Shown here piece after piece: positions 1 through 11,871 of a stretch of 64,000 nucleotides of DNA. Numbering within the stretch: the stretch's first letter is position 1; each line of letters opens with the position of its first letter. A program made the position numbers and the translations under genes. The DNA comes from Rhineura floridana (lineage: Eukaryota > Chordata > Lepidosauria > Squamata > Rhineuridae), in assembly GCF_030035675.1 (NCBI RefSeq), contig NC_084482.1, forward strand, positions 231,417,943 to 231,481,942, read 5' to 3'. The notes beneath the pieces are model-generated. The model was not told the origin of the DNA. It was given only the letters and a program-made list of their open reading frames with translations, and ran no database searches.

Positions 1-172
1 GAATTGTTATTTAATTTTGAGAATTGTATTATTTTATTGAGGTATTATGTTCTATTGATGTATCGTTATGTTCATTTTCTTATGTAAGCCGCCTTGAGGG
101 CCTTTTTGGCTATGAGGCGGGGTATAAATTTAATAAATAAATAAAAAACAAACAAATAAATAAATAATACCG
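1..172 (+). repeat. L2-type LINE 3' tail
   Basis: AT-rich sequence runs into a conserved GCCGCCTTGAGGGCC block and a (AATA)n-like tail. The same GCCGCC...GGCGGGGTATAAATT tail follows several L2 copies in squamates. The 3.75 kb tandem duplication begins inside this tail at about base 71. Confidence 0.6.
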
Positions 173-1010
173 TGGAAGACAGAAAGAAAATTCAAAGGTG
201 CCTTGATAGGCTGGAGCATTGGGCTGAAAACAACAGAGTGAAATTCAACAGGGATAAATGCAAAGTTCTATACTTAGGAAAAAGAAGCCAAACGCACAGT
301 TACAAGATGGGGGATACTTGGCTCAGCAGTACGACATGTGGGAAGGATCTTGGAATTTTTGTTGATCACAAGCTGAATATGAGCCAACAGTGTGATATGG
401 CTGCAAAAAAGGCAAATGCTATTTTAGGCAGCATGAACAGACGTATAGTTTCCAAATCGCATGAAGTATTCATTCCCCTCTATTCACCACTGGTTACGCC
501 TCCTCTTGGATGCTGTGTCCAGTTTTCGATGCTGCACTTCAGGGAGGCAGACAAACTGGAACGGGTTCAGAGGAGGGCAACAAGGATGATCAGGGGACTG
601 GAAACAAAGCCCTATGAGGAGAGACTGAGAGAACTGGGCATGTTTAGCCTGGAGAACAGAAGACTGAGGGGAGATATGATAGCAGTCTACAAGTACATGA
701 AAGGTTGTCACATAGAGGAGGGCCGGGATCTCTTCTCGATCGTCCCAGAGTGCAGGACACGGAATAATGGGCTCAAGGTGCAAGAAGCCAGATTTCGACT
801 GGACATCAGGTAAATCCTCCTAACTGTTAGAGCCATAGGGCAATGGAACCAATGATCTGGAGAGGTAGTGGACTCTCCGACACTGGAGGCATTCAGGAGG
901 CAGCTGGACAGCCATCTGTCGGGAATGCTTTGATTTGGATTCCTGCATTGCGCAGGGGGTTGGACTTGATGGCCTTATATCCATTTAACCAATCAGGAAA
1001 TATCTTCATG
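172..1010 (+). mobile_element. CR1 LINE 3' end (copy A)
   Basis: A 213-codon open frame (172-813) reads as the C-terminal third of CR1 ORF2. Recognisable blocks are FNRDKCKVLYLG, the SQQCDMAAKKANAILG block and ERVQRRATRMIRGLE. The CR1 3' UTR follows, up to the GGGGGTTGGACTTGATGGCC block. The element is 5'-truncated, lacking endonuclease and the RT catalytic core. In this copy CCVQFSMLHFREADK replaces the more usual CVQFWSPHFKKDADK of copy B, so copy A has drifted more here. Confidence 0.9.
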
Positions 1011-1109
1011 GATTAAGGGCCCATCAATCTCCTGGCCAAATGGAACATCCTCCCTAAAACTTCCAGGGCTTTATGACCTTGATGGAGCCCGTCTTCTACG
1101 GATAAGGGG

Positions 1110-1345
1110 GTGTTAGGGAGGGCCTCTGATTACCCGCAGCTGGGAAATAAAACTGCCAACTCAGAGCTCTAACACAGAAGCCAAATGTTAACCTGTTAAG
1201 ATCCCGCATTAACATAAGAAATCCCACAATTCTTTGCTACACAACCATTTTGGATTCAGGTTTCCATGACATTTTGGATTCAGGTTTCCATTACATTTTG
1301 GACACGTAATGAGAAGACATGATTCACTAGAAAAGGCAGTAACAA
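1110..1345 (-). mobile_element. LTR-like 5' fragment joined to Bov-B fragment
   Basis: About 165 bp matches, in reverse, the first part of the LTR-like fossil at 29498. It abuts a Bov-B piece (TTTGGACACGTAATGAGAAG). The same join recurs at 5020, 26940, 29498 and 30830. Copies A and B carry a short tandem repeat of the junction region. Confidence 0.55.
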
Positions 1346-1374
1346 TGTCCCTCAGTCTCGGGCTTCTTTGAACA

Positions 1375-2401
1375 TGTGCCGGGGTAGGAGTAGGCGGGGC
1401 CTGCCATTATTGGGCAGGGGACATAATAGTGGTGGGAGGCAGACTGGCCGTACCAGGGGAAGGGATACAAGACATCTTCGTGCCTAGATCCAGGGGGTGG
1501 GGTGGGGACCAACGCATGTGGCAGGACACACACTTGATCTTGTCTCCGGGACAGGAAGAAGGTGATCTGAGGGCGGAGGGGTTCTTAGCGACTCCTTTGT
1601 CATGGACACATCACCACCTGACAAGGTGTAGACTTTGTGCCCCTGGTAACCTTCACAAGGGTGAAGGCCTGATTAAGATGGTCCGCCCCCAGAGACTCAT
1701 GGATCCAGATGGTTTCCTGAATGCTCTGGGGGACATTCCCAGCATGGCTGGTGATACTGCCGAAGCCCTGGTCAATCTCTGGAATACGGAGGTGACCCAA
1801 GCGGTGGACATTATTGCTCCAAAGCGTCCTCTCCCACCAGGGAAGGCCCATAATACACCTTGGTTTACTCAAACCTTGGGCCTGATGAAGCGGCAGGGAC
1901 AACGGCTAGAGCGACGATGGAGAAGAACTCCGTCCGCTTCTGATCGAACAAAGGCTAGAGCTCCTTTTTGAGCCTATCATGTGGCTGTGATGGCAGCGAG
2001 GAAAGTGCACTTCTCTGCCACCATTGCGTCTGCTCAGTGTCGTCCAGCGATGCTTTTCTGAGTGGTCTGGGGTCTTTGGGGCTCTGGCCCTACATGAGAC
2101 TCTGAACCCTCAGTCGCTAACTGTGGCATGTTTTCGAGGCACTTTGCAGATAAAATTGCTTGCATTCGGACTGACTTGGACTCCTCATTAACTACAGTTG
2201 TGCCAGATGTCCCCGAAGCTTCCTCTGGTCATTTTTCCATGGATACTTTTCAGCTTGTGAAGCCTGAGGATGTGGACAGGATTCTGGGAGAATTGAGGGC
2301 CACTACCTGCTCGCTTGACCCTTGCCCATCCTGGGTAATCAAATCTGCCAGATGGGGAGTGGCTGAATGATTAGTATATTTAATTAATGCCTCCTTAAGG
2401 G
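1375..2401 (+). mobile_element. L2 LINE, 5' UTR plus EN-RT linker (copy A)
   Basis: It starts with the GC-rich L2 5' UTR also seen in reverse near 26.5 and 29.1 kb, then a reading frame (1429-1971) matching the region between endonuclease and reverse transcriptase: DPDGFLNALGDIPSMAGD, then IIAPKRPLPPGKAHNTPWF. Most of the endonuclease is absent, so there is an internal deletion. The frame continues through ILGELRATTCSLDPCPSW and is cut at 2401 by the hAT-like element. Confidence 0.85.
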
Positions 2402-3818
2402 CAGTGGCGTCACTAGGGTTGGTGTCACCCGGTGCGGTAACTCATGGTGTCACCCCCATGGACCTCCTCCCGTACCAGACCATACAGAATCCTTAGTAGT
2501 GTTTTTTGTACTAATGTTACTCGTAAATCGTAATTCCCTTATATCACTGGATGGAATGGCAATAGTAGTGACATAAACAACTAGCAAAATTAAAATTACA
2601 CCTTTAAATTACAATATTATACGCACAGCTCAAATTCTTGCTCTTATTACTAATGGGAGTTAATTATCTTGCATATGCCCATAGTAAATTTTCAGATACT
2701 TTCAGACCCTCAGCAATTTTCAAGGGGTCTATGTAGAACAAAGGTTTGGGAACCCCTGGAATAAGACACCGGCTCATGTCCCTATGCTGCTCCCACCCCT
2801 CATTTAGGGGCCTGGGATGCATACGTGTGGACACACCTCCTTACAATTATGGAAAGTGATTCTTAATCATAAGTCTCCAGACACAAAGTTACATAGGTAT
2901 TTATCAGTTGTTTAGTAGAAAATTCAGAGCTGCAGGGTCCCTTCATAATAGTTACAGCCACGTACACCCTTTTTTGCTCCTGGATTAAGAATGAGATCTT
3001 TGTTAATGCATTCTCTCACAACAACAAACATCTCTAGGAGCCAATCAGCATGAAAATGGAAAGCGTTAGCAACTGAGATTGGCTCTGATTGGCTCCAATC
3101 TGCAGGAAAGGCAAGGAAGCATATTAGAAGACTCTTCTCAGTGACTAACACACTCCCTTTTCATGCTGAGTGTAAGATACTTGGACACATAGGGACCCTG
3201 CTCTCAAAAATGCAGAGGGACTAAGATCCCCTGGGTGACTACCCTCCTGGTGCTTATGGACATGACCGTAATATATTTTGTGATGTGCAGGTTCGATATT
3301 ATTTATTAAGTGTGTTTAGGATTACACTGATGGCATTCACAAATATGTACTTTCACACAGACTTTGGTTTTCCATAACACAATGTTTGTCCAACCCTTCA
3401 CACTTGGGGAGGCACTACTTGCACACCCCTTCCACAAGCACATCAAACTTGGATACACCCCTGAACCAAGACCCAGACAAAAGGGCACTCAAAACAAAAA
3501 GGTAATTACAGTGGCTGAGTAGATCTTGTACAGTGGCTATACTGACTGGGCAGCCACTGTCCTTCACATTTTACAAAATACTTTTTCCTATACAAAGATT
3601 AAATTTCTGTGTATGAAAAAGTAATATATGAAGTGGTCTCAATAGTGAGAAAAGTAAACAAGTGAATGGTGATCCAAATGTTTTTCATTCTCACGTTATG
3701 GAGCTAGCTGCCAGATGACGTATCACCTTCCCTACGCATGCAGCATAGACTGAAAAAACAGCACCCAAGCCACCATTCAATACGTGCACCTGGTCTTTCC
3801 AACAAGAATCTACAGGTT
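2402..3818 (+). mobile_element. hAT-like DNA element, truncated copy A
   Basis: It begins CAGTGGCGTCACTAGGG at the same point in the L2 as the complete copy at 6152. It stops at 3818 because the tandem duplication breakpoint lies inside it. No transposase frame is visible. Confidence 0.85.
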
Positions 3819-3916
3819 CATTTTCTTTTGAAAGTCGCCTTGAGGGCCTTTTTGGCCATGAGGCGGGGTATAAATTTAATAAATAAATAAAAACAAACAA
3901 ATAAATAAATAATAGT

Positions 3917-4750
3917 GTGGAAGACAGAAACAAAATTCAAAGGGGCCTTGATAGGCTGGAGCATTGGGCTGAAAACAACAGAGTGAAATTCAACAGGGAT
4001 AAATGGAAAGTTCTATACCTAGGAAAAAGAAGCCAAATGCACAGTTATAAGATGGGGGATACTTGGCTCAGGAATACGACATGTGAGAAGAATGTTGGAA
4101 TTGTCGTTGATCACATGCTGAATATGAGCCAACAGTGTGATATGGCTGCAAAAAAGGCAAATGCTATTTTAGGCAGCATGAACAGAAGTATAGTTTCCAA
4201 ATCGCATGAAGTATTCATTCCCCTCTATTCACCACTGGTTAGGCCTCCTCTTGGATGCTGTGTCCAGTTCTGGTCTCCGCACTTCAAGAAGGATGCAGAC
4301 AAACTGGAACGGGTTCAGAGGAGGGCAACAAGGATGATCAGGGGACTGGAAACAAAGCCCTATGAGGAGAGACTGAGAGAACTGGGCATGTTTAGCCTGG
4401 AGAACAGAAGACTGAGGGGAGATATGATAGCAGTCTACAAGTACATGAAAGGTTGTCACATAGAGGAGGGCCGGGATCTCTTCTCGATCGTCCCAGAGTG
4501 CAGGACACGGAATAATGGGCTCAAGGTGCAAGAAGCCAGATTTCGACTGGACATCAGGTAAATCCTCCTAACTGTTAGAGCCATAGGGCAATGGAACCAA
4601 TGATCTGGAGAGGTAGTGGACTCTCCGACACTGGAGGCATTCAGGAGGCAGCTGGACAGCCATCTGTCGGGAATGCTTTGATTTGGATTCCTGCATTGCG
4701 CAGGGGGTTGGACTTGATGGCCTTATATCCATTTAACCAATCAGGAAATA
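3917..4750 (+). mobile_element. CR1 LINE 3' end (copy B)
   Basis: A 214-codon frame (3917-4561) reads as the CR1 ORF2 C-terminus with the regular CVQFWSPHFKKDADK block, followed by 3' UTR ending near GGGGGTTGGACTTGATGG. It is 5'-truncated at the same base as copy A, so it is one insertion duplicated with the block. Confidence 0.9.
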
Positions 4751-5119
4751 TCTTCATGGATTAAGGGCCCATCAATCTCCTGGCCAAATGGAACATCCTC
4801 CCTAAAACTTCAAGGGCTTTATGACCTTGATGGAGCCCGTCTTCTACGGATAAGGGGGTGTTAGGGAGGGCCTCTGATTACCCGCAGCTGGGAAATAAAA
4901 CTGCCAACTCAGAGCTCTAACACAGAAGCCAAATGTTAACCTGTTAAGATCCCGCATTAACATAAGAAATCCCACAATTCTTTGCTACACAACCATTTTG
5001 GATTCAGGTTTCCATGACATTTTGGATTCAGGTTTCCATTACATTTTGGACACGTAATGAGAAGACATGTTTCACTAGAAAAGGCAGTAACAATGTCCCT
5101 CAGTCTCGGGCTTCTTTGA

Positions 5120-6151
5120 ACATGTGCCGGGGTAGGAGTAGGCGGGGCCTGCCATTATTGGGCAGGGGACATAATAGTGGTGGGAGGCAGACTGGCCGTA
5201 CCAGGGGAAGGGATACAAGACATCTTCGTGCCTAGATCCAGGGGATGGTGGGTGGGGACCAACGCATGTGGCAGGACACATGCTTGATCTTGTCTCCGGG
5301 ACAGGAAGAAGGTGATCTGAGGGCGGAGGGGTTCTTAGCGACTCCGTTATCATGGACACATCACCACCTGACAAGGTGTAGACTTTGTGCCCCTGGTAAC
5401 CTTCACAAGGGTGAAGGCCTGATTAAGATGGTCCGCCCCCGGAGACTCATGGATCCAGATGGTTTCCTGAATGCTCTGGGGGACATTCCCAGCATGGCTG
5501 GTGATACTGCCGAAGCCCTGGTCAATCTCTGGAATACGGAGGTGACCCAAGCGGTGGACATTATTGCTCCAAAGCGTCCTCTCCCACCAGGGAAGGCCCA
5601 TAATACACCTTGGTTTACTCAAACCTTGGGCCTGATGAAGCGGCAGGGACGACAGCTAGAGTGACGATGGAGAAGAACTCCGTCCGCTTCTGATCGAACA
5701 AAGGCTAGAGCTCCTTTTTGAGCCTATCATGTGGCTGTGATGGCAGCGAGGAAAGTGCACTTCTCTGCCACCATTGCGTCTGCTCAGTGTCGTCCGGTGA
5801 TGCTTTTCTGAGTGGTCCGGGGTCTTTGGGGCTCTGGCCCTACATTAGACTCTGAACCCTCAGTCGCTAACTGTGGCATGTTTTCGAGGCACTTTGCAGA
5901 TAAAATTGCTCCCATTCGGACTGAATTGGACTCCTCATTAACTACAGTTGTGCCAGATGTCCCTGAAGCTTCCTCTGGTCATTTTCCCATGGATACTTTT
6001 CAGCTTGTGAAGCCTGAGGATGTGGACAGGATTCTGGGAGAATTGAGGGCCACTACCTGCTCGCTTGACCCTTGCCCATCCTGGGTAATCAAATCTGCCA
6101 GATGGGGAGTGGCTGAATGATTAGAATATTTAATTAATGCCTCCTTAAGGG
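5120..6151 (+). mobile_element. L2 LINE, 5' UTR plus EN-RT linker (copy B)
   Basis: It matches 1375-2401. The frame at 5245-5664 carries the same linker motifs as copy A but ends earlier at a TGA in a codon that is CGA in copy A. It resumes at 5812-6120 (DPCPSWVIKSARWGVAE). The hAT-like element enters at 6152 and the same LINE resumes at 9299. Confidence 0.85.
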
Positions 6152-9100
6152 CAGTGGCGTCACTAGGAGTGGTGTCACCCGGTGCGGTAACTCATGGTGT
6201 CACCCCCATGGACCTCCTCCCGTACCAGACCATACAGAATCCTTAGTAGTGTTTTTTGTACCAATGTTACTCGTAAATCGTAATTCCCTTATATCACTGG
6301 ATGGAATGGCAAGAGTAGTGACATAAACAACTAGCAAAATTAAAATTACACCCTTAAATTACAATATTATACGCACAGCTCAAATTCTTGCTCTTATCAC
6401 TAATGGGAGTTAATTATCTTGCATATGCCCATAGTAAATTTTCAGATACTTTCAGACCCTCAGCCATTTTCAAGGGGTCTATGTAGAAGAAAAGTTTGGG
6501 AACAACTGGAATAAGACACCTGCTTATGTCCCTATGCTGCTCCCACCCCTCATTTAGGTGCCTGGGATGCATGCGTGTGGACACACCTCCTTACAATTAT
6601 GGAAAGTGATTCTTAATCATAAGTCTCCAGACACAAAGTTACATAGGTATTTATCAGTTGTTTAGTAGAAAATTCAGAGCTGCAGGGTCCCTTCATGATA
6701 GTTACAGCCACGTACACCCTTTTTTGCTCCTGGATTAAGAATGAGATCTTTGTTAATGCATTCTCTCACAAGAACAAACATCTCTAGGAGCCAATCAGCA
6801 TGTAAGTGGAAAGCGTTAGCAACTGAGAAGAGTCTTCTCAGTGGCTGACTCACCTCCTTTCACTCTGATTGGCTCCAATCTGCAGAAAAGGCAAGGAAGC
6901 ATATTAGAAGACTCTTCTCAGTGACTAACACACTCCCTTTTCATGCTGACTGTAGGAAGAGGGACTAAGATCCCCTGGGTGACTACCCTCCTGGTGCTTA
7001 TGGACATGACCGTAATATATTTTGTGATGTGCAGGTTCGATATTATTTATTAAGTTTGTTTAGGATTACACTGATGGCATTCCCAAATATGTACTTTCAC
7101 ACAGACTTTGGTTTTCCATAACACAATGTTTGTCCAAGCCTCCACACTTGGGGGGGGCACTACTTGCACACCCCTTCCATAAGCACATCAAAGTTGGATA
7201 CACCCCTGAACCAAGACCCAGACAAAAGGGAACTCAAAACAAAAAGGTCATTACAGTGGCTGAGTAGATCTTGTATAGAGGTTCTACTGACTGGGCAGCC
7301 ACTGTCCTTCACATTTTACAAAATACTTTTTCCTATTCAAAGATTAAATTTCTGTGTATGAAAAAGTAATATATGAAGTGGTCTCAATAGTGAGAAAAGT
7401 AAACAAGTGAATGGTGATCCAAATGTTTTTCATTCTCACGTTATGAAGCTAGCTGCCAGATGACGTATCACCTTCGCTACGCATGCAGCGTAGACTGAAA
7501 AAACAGCACCCAAGCCACCATTCAATACGTGCACCTGTTCTTTCCAACAAGAATCTACAGGTCTCAAAAAGTAATGTGTGACAAAGTCCTCAAACACCTT
7601 ATAACATGCCTCAAACATGGTCTCTTGTTCTACCAGCAGGCCTTCACACCATCACTTTGCCAAAACATAAGGACAGGTAAATTGCTTTTAGGGAGGTTCA
7701 CAACTATGATTTCCTATTTATTTAATCTAAAAATATTTAAAATACATAAAAACAGCCAGGGGAAGATATTGGAGAAATATAAAATAAATACAAATAAAAA
7801 AGGGGGGGAGGTGAAGAGACCTTAAATGTGCTACTGACCATCTCTCAGCCTATCCTCCCCTCAGGATGAAAACAATGGACCACCCCCAGGAAGAAGGGCA
7901 CACTTAAAATGTAGAGGAAAAAATCATCTACAACCATCGTGTGAAATCAAATACTTATTGGGACACAGGATGAAGAAATATTTATATCAACATGACTATC
8001 AAATATGTTTATGAATTACACAATCTTTAAATATATTTATAGTGCAATCCGATGTTTGGTTACTCAGAAGCAAGTCCCAATGTATTCAATGGGGCTTACT
8101 CAAACTGGGAAGTGTGCAGAGAACTACAGCCTCAAGTGATAAGGAACTTCTTCTTTCAACTTGTTCTTTTAAGTTGAGACCTTATCCAAGTCTGAGTCTG
8201 TGTTGGAATTGCTTTTTAATATGTTTTTAAGCCTTTTTTAAAAAATAAGATGCTTTTTTAAAGCTTTTAAGAAATATTTTCAAAGATGTTTTAATATATT
8301 TTAAAGTCTGTTTTTATGATGTTTTAAAGTGCTTTTAGTGCTTTTGCTTGCCACCCTGGGCTCCTACTGGGAGGAAGGGCGGGATATAAATCAAATAATA
8401 AATAAATAAACTTCATTCACCCAACCCAAAATTCAGAATCATGCCTCTTTAGGCTGTTTTCCAACTGTTTATTCTAGCTTTATGGTTATTGGGTTTTAAA
8501 TGGCTTTATTTCTTGTTGTGAGCTGCCTTCCAACCCTACCTCACAGGGGTGTTGGAAAGTCTACACACACACACACTGCAGATGTATAAATACATACAGC
8601 CCATATAATAGTTTATTGTCAAACCAGTTGGTCATTGCAGAAAAATCAGTATTCGTTTCCTACAGAATAAAAACTGTAATACCTAAGTAAGCCCTGCCTA
8701 CTTGCTTTAAAATAGGACTGGAGGGGGGGGGACAGAAAGAGAACACAAACACAATTCTTTTTTACATTCATTCCAAAGTCCCATTGATTTTCAGCACATT
8801 CATAACCTTGTCTACTCAAAAGTAAATCCTATTGAATTCAATGGGATTTACTCCTGAGATATGGGATTAGCAATGCTTTTACCCCCACAAAAGCAAGTAT
8901 TGCGAAGGTTTTGAAAACACTGCCCAGGATCTGACTCCTACACACAAGAGGGGGAAAAACTGAAATATATATACTTACCCAATTTATGAGATTTTCAGAT
9001 AAATGGGGGGGGGGGACCACCATTTTCTGGCCCTGCAATGAGGTTTACTAGACCCTGCCACAGGTCAAACAAATTCTTCTCTGATTGGCTGCAATCCTGA

Positions 9101-9297
9101 ACAGGCGGGATTAAAGCTACGAAGTGCTATACAGTAGTTTAAAAAAGATTTAACGGGGGCAGCTGACGTTTTTATGTATATCTTGAGAACCGGACCACCT
9201 AGAAACTTAATTTTTTTTTAATTAAAGCTGAGAATCACCTCCCTCTGAAGGTGTCACCTGGTGCAGTCCACCCCCCCGCACCCTAGTGATGCCACTG
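6152..9297 (+). mobile_element. hAT-like DNA element, complete, non-coding
   Basis: The 3146 bp element starts CAGTGGCGTCACTAGG and ends CCTAGTGATGCCACTG, giving inverted termini of about 16 bp with one mismatch and looser similarity further in. CTTAAGGG stands immediately before it (6144-6151) and again at 9299-9306, an 8 bp target-site duplication as expected for hAT elements, with one extra G between the element end and the right copy. Removing the insert rejoins an L2 reading frame (NASLR then EGSMPT). No long transposase frame is present, so it is non-autonomous. An L2 tail sits inside it at about 8150-8406. Assignment to hAT rests on the CAGTG start and the 8 bp duplication, not on protein. 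Confidence 0.85.
8150..8406 (+). repeat. L2-type 3' UTR and tail inside the hAT-like element
   Basis: T-rich sequence of the GTCTGTGTTGGAATTGC type leads to CCACCCTGGGCTCC, GGAAGGGCGGGATATAAATC and (AATA)n. The same tail is at 22600-22790 and, in the third hAT copy, at 37310-37575. It was already present before the hAT copies were duplicated. Confidence 0.7.
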
Positions 9298-9298
9298 G

Positions 9299-9960
9299 CT
9301 TAAGGGAAGGTTCTATGCCAACATTGTTGAAGAAGGCTGTGATAAGACCTTTGCAAAAAAAGCCTTCGTTAGACCCTGCGGACCTTAACATGTTCTGCCC
9401 AGTCTCTACTCTCCCCTTTCTGCGCAAGGTGATTGAGAGGGTAGTGGCTGCTCAGCTCCAAGTTTTCCTGGATGAATCGGACGATCTAGACCAGCCTTTC
9501 CCAACCAGTGTGCCTGCAGATGTTGTTGGACCACAACTCCCACACTGACAAAACCAAGGTACTGTTCGTGGGAGACAAGGGAAGGTTAGGGGATTTGGAC
9601 CTGGTCCTCAATGGGGTACAATTGCCCCTAAAAGACCAGGTCTGTAGCCTCAGGGTCATTCTTGACTCCCAAGTGTCCATGGAAGCTCAAGTTTCGGCTG
9701 TGAGCCGGGCAGCACTGTATCAACTGCATCTGATACGGAGGCTATGCCCTTACCTTCCCAATCATCTGCTCCCATTGGTGGTACATGCCCTGGTCTCCTC
9801 TCGCCTAGACTACTGTAATGCGCTCTACGTGGGGCTTCCCTTGAAAATGGTCCAGAATTTGCAACTGGTACAGAACGCGGTGGTGCGCCTGATTAAAGGC
9901 ACAGACATGCTGGCACACTCGCATTTCAACATCTGCTGTTACTATGCTGCTGTTGTGTTG
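9299..9960 (+). mobile_element. L2 LINE, continuation 3' of the hAT insertion
   Basis: The frame at 9300-9490 gives IRPLQKKPSLDPADLN and PVSTLPFLRKVIERVVAA, the start of the L2 reverse transcriptase. It is broken at about 9494 by a short palindromic-repeat fragment. From 9549 the later RT and C-terminal region follows (VQLPLKDQVCSLRVILDS, SSRLDYCNALYVGLP). The RT core with the catalytic aspartates is missing between the two pieces. Confidence 0.85.
9494..9548 (+). repeat. fragment of a common palindromic repeat
   Basis: The string CCAGCCTTTCCCAACCAGTG followed by TTGTTGGACCACAACTCCCA is one arm of a palindromic repeat also found at 39612-39706. It sits at the internal deletion of the L2. Confidence 0.6.
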
Positions 9961-10017
9961 CTTTAAACGAAATTAAGCACACACAAATACACACAGTGCA
10001 ACAGGCACAATGAAGGC

Positions 10018-10540
10018 ACTGAAAGAAGAGCCTCACTATTCAACTCTCACAGCTGAACCAGAGGACAAATGAGGACACATGAAGAACCGGCCCATTCAGC
10101 ACGCTGTTGTCTCCTTAGCTCGGTTCCAACTATCAGGCGCCTCCATCTCCAAGCTGAAGGCCCTGAAATTCATCACCAGAACCACAAATGTTCCGAGGGA
10201 TGCTTCGATCCGGCCCCAGCACAGCCAGCTCATCTCAGGGGAGAGGCAGACAGGACGGGGCAGAGCTGCAGCCTCCGATCTGGAGGGTCTGCTGGGAGGG
10301 GTGCTTCAGGGGCATCCTCGCCCTCACCCACCCTCCCCTCTGCCCCAATTGCATACCTTTGTTTCGAGGCTCCCCCTGCATTTCTTGCAGAGAGGTGGGG
10401 CTGGAAGGGGAAGTCCCTCCTTTGGGATCTTCCCTTTGGGTCTGTCCTCACTGGTTAACCCTTAAAGAGCAAAGTGGCTGAAGCTCCTCGGCTGCTTCAC
10501 ATGGAGAGGGAGGGGAGGCGGGAAGCCCTTTTCTGGCCGG
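10018..10540 (+). promoter_or_regulatory. GC-rich promoter-like block, copy 1
   Basis: It is related to 33145-33700 (same strand) and 23380-24010 (opposite strand). Shared landmarks are the CACTATTCAACTC...AGCTGAACC stretch, AGAGCTGCAGCCTCCGATC and TTAACCCTT. It is rich in C and G with some CpG. Overlapping open frames exist in all three frames but do not agree between copies, so they are not coding. It could be the 5' end of a duplicated gene family or a GC-rich repeat. Confidence 0.45.
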
Positions 10541-10579
10541 TGACCCTTCTCCACATTAAAAATAAAAATGCCATGCACA

Positions 10580-10757
10580 TTTTAAAAAAAGGTTTTGAGG
10601 GAACAGCTTAGGTTAGCCTAAACCCAGTTTCCTTTACCAGTTAGATTTCTCTTTTAATTTCTCCTTTTTTAAATGCATATTTTAAATTGTTCTTTGTGAA
10701 CCACTTAGAGGCTTTCTGTCGAGTAAGCAGTATATAGATTTTGTTAAATAAATAAAT
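10580..10757 (+). repeat. probable LINE 3' tail
   Basis: T-rich DNA runs into GTAAGCAGTATATAGATTTT and an AATAAATAAATA tail, the general form of L2 3' ends in this window. Confidence 0.45.
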
Positions 10758-10964
10758 ATAGGATGCATTTCAACTGACTTATAACAGTCCTTGTTGAACA
10801 AGGGCTCCATTTTGCAAGTTGGATTTCTGCATGACTTCTCAGAAGGAAGAGCCTTGTGGAACTTACTCCTAAGTTAATTATACATAGGATTGCAATTGTA
10901 GAATCAAAATGTATTGTTGGGAATTGCTGGCAGTCAGGCAGCTTTTTAAAATCATTGGAATATA

Positions 10965-11229
10965 CAGTAGGGCCCCACTCAAATAGCATGTTAGGTTCCA
11001 GACCCCCACCGGAAAGCGAACACCGCCAAAAAGTGGATCAGCTGTAGCACGAGGGTTTGGAACCTAACCTGCTGATTGCACCAGAAGAGGAGAAGATCAG
11101 CTGTAGTGAGCTGATCAGCACGATCAGCTCGAGTGCGGGGAGCTCCAGCCCCCCTCCAGCTGATCACCCCACTGGCGCCGTATTAACGGAATGCCAAAAA
11201 GTGGTGCACCGAGAAGCGGGGCCCTACTG
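10965..11229. mobile_element. 265 bp inverted-repeat MITE
   Basis: It starts CAGTAGGGCCCC and ends GGGGCCCTACTG, a perfect 12 bp inverted terminus, and the interior is partly palindromic. TATA precedes it. A clean TA duplication on the right side is not seen. The CAGTAGGGCCCC start resembles non-autonomous Tigger/pogo-like elements of lizards, which is an inference. Confidence 0.75.
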
Positions 11230-11811
11230 TTGTGGATTTCTCCTATCCACCCCCTTTGAAACAGAGATCCTTTATTCTGTATTTTCTTTTTTAAATAAAC
11301 TTTTTGGGCTCGTGGGTGTGTGAAATTCTGGCAATCAATGTAAACAGCTTTGGCAGCCAGCCAATCTTCTCACTAGTCCTTACAGAGCAAAAGGGATTCC
11401 ATTTCTCACGGAGGCTTTTGGAGGAGTAAAGAAATCCCCATCCTGCAGCCCCTGCCAAGAGTTTGGTTTCCATTGTGAAATCCGATTAAAAATAAAGCAA
11501 AGTCCCTTTTGCTTTTCTGAACCCCAAGGACAGACAGCTAGAGTGATCTGACCCATAACAGTGCCTCGAGTCCACCCTCCTGCCCCACAGGACCATTTCA
11601 GCCTTCACAACCAAAGGTCTGCTGCTGTAGAGAAACTCCGAGGAGGGAAATATTGTGAGATGTTGGATGAAGAGGAGACGGGAGGGAAAAGCGGCCAGGA
11701 GAAACTGTGCCCTGATGGGTCCGTCTGTTCGGATGATATTACACAGGAATGGGGTGGGCGAGGGGGGAGAATCTTCAGCTCCTCAAAGGGCCCCACGACA
11801 CAGCTAAGCAT

Positions 11812-11867
11812 CTGGGCTCCTTATTGGAGGAAGGGCGGGACATAAATTAAATAAGAAATAAATAAAT
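11812..11867 (+). repeat. L2-type tail fragment
   Basis: The landmarks CTGGGCTCC, GGAGGAAGGGCGGGACATAA and (AATA)n match the tail at 8345-8406. It lies directly beside the donor side of the KRAB-B-like exon at 11872. Confidence 0.6.
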
Positions 11868-11871
11868 CTAC

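Larger units (their letters stand above)
71..3818. repeat. tandem segmental duplication, copy A
   Basis: This 3.75 kb block is repeated directly behind itself (3819-7561) in the same order: LINE tail, CR1 end, LTR/Bov-B junction, L2 part, hAT-like element. The junction at 3818 joins the interior of the hAT-like element straight to the L2 tail, which is how a head-to-tail duplication looks. By eye the copies differ by a few percent plus small indels. Confidence 0.9.
3819..7561. repeat. tandem segmental duplication, copy B
   Basis: Second unit of the 3.75 kb head-to-tail repeat. Its last bases (7440-7561) match 3697-3818. Beyond 7561 the hAT-like element continues uninterrupted, so copy B keeps the original right flank and copy A is the unit whose right side was replaced at the duplication joint. 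Confidence 0.9.

Noticed and set aside
10069-10481. Three overlapping open frames of 97-129 codons
   Set aside because: All three frames are open because of GC-rich composition. None is conserved between the three copies.
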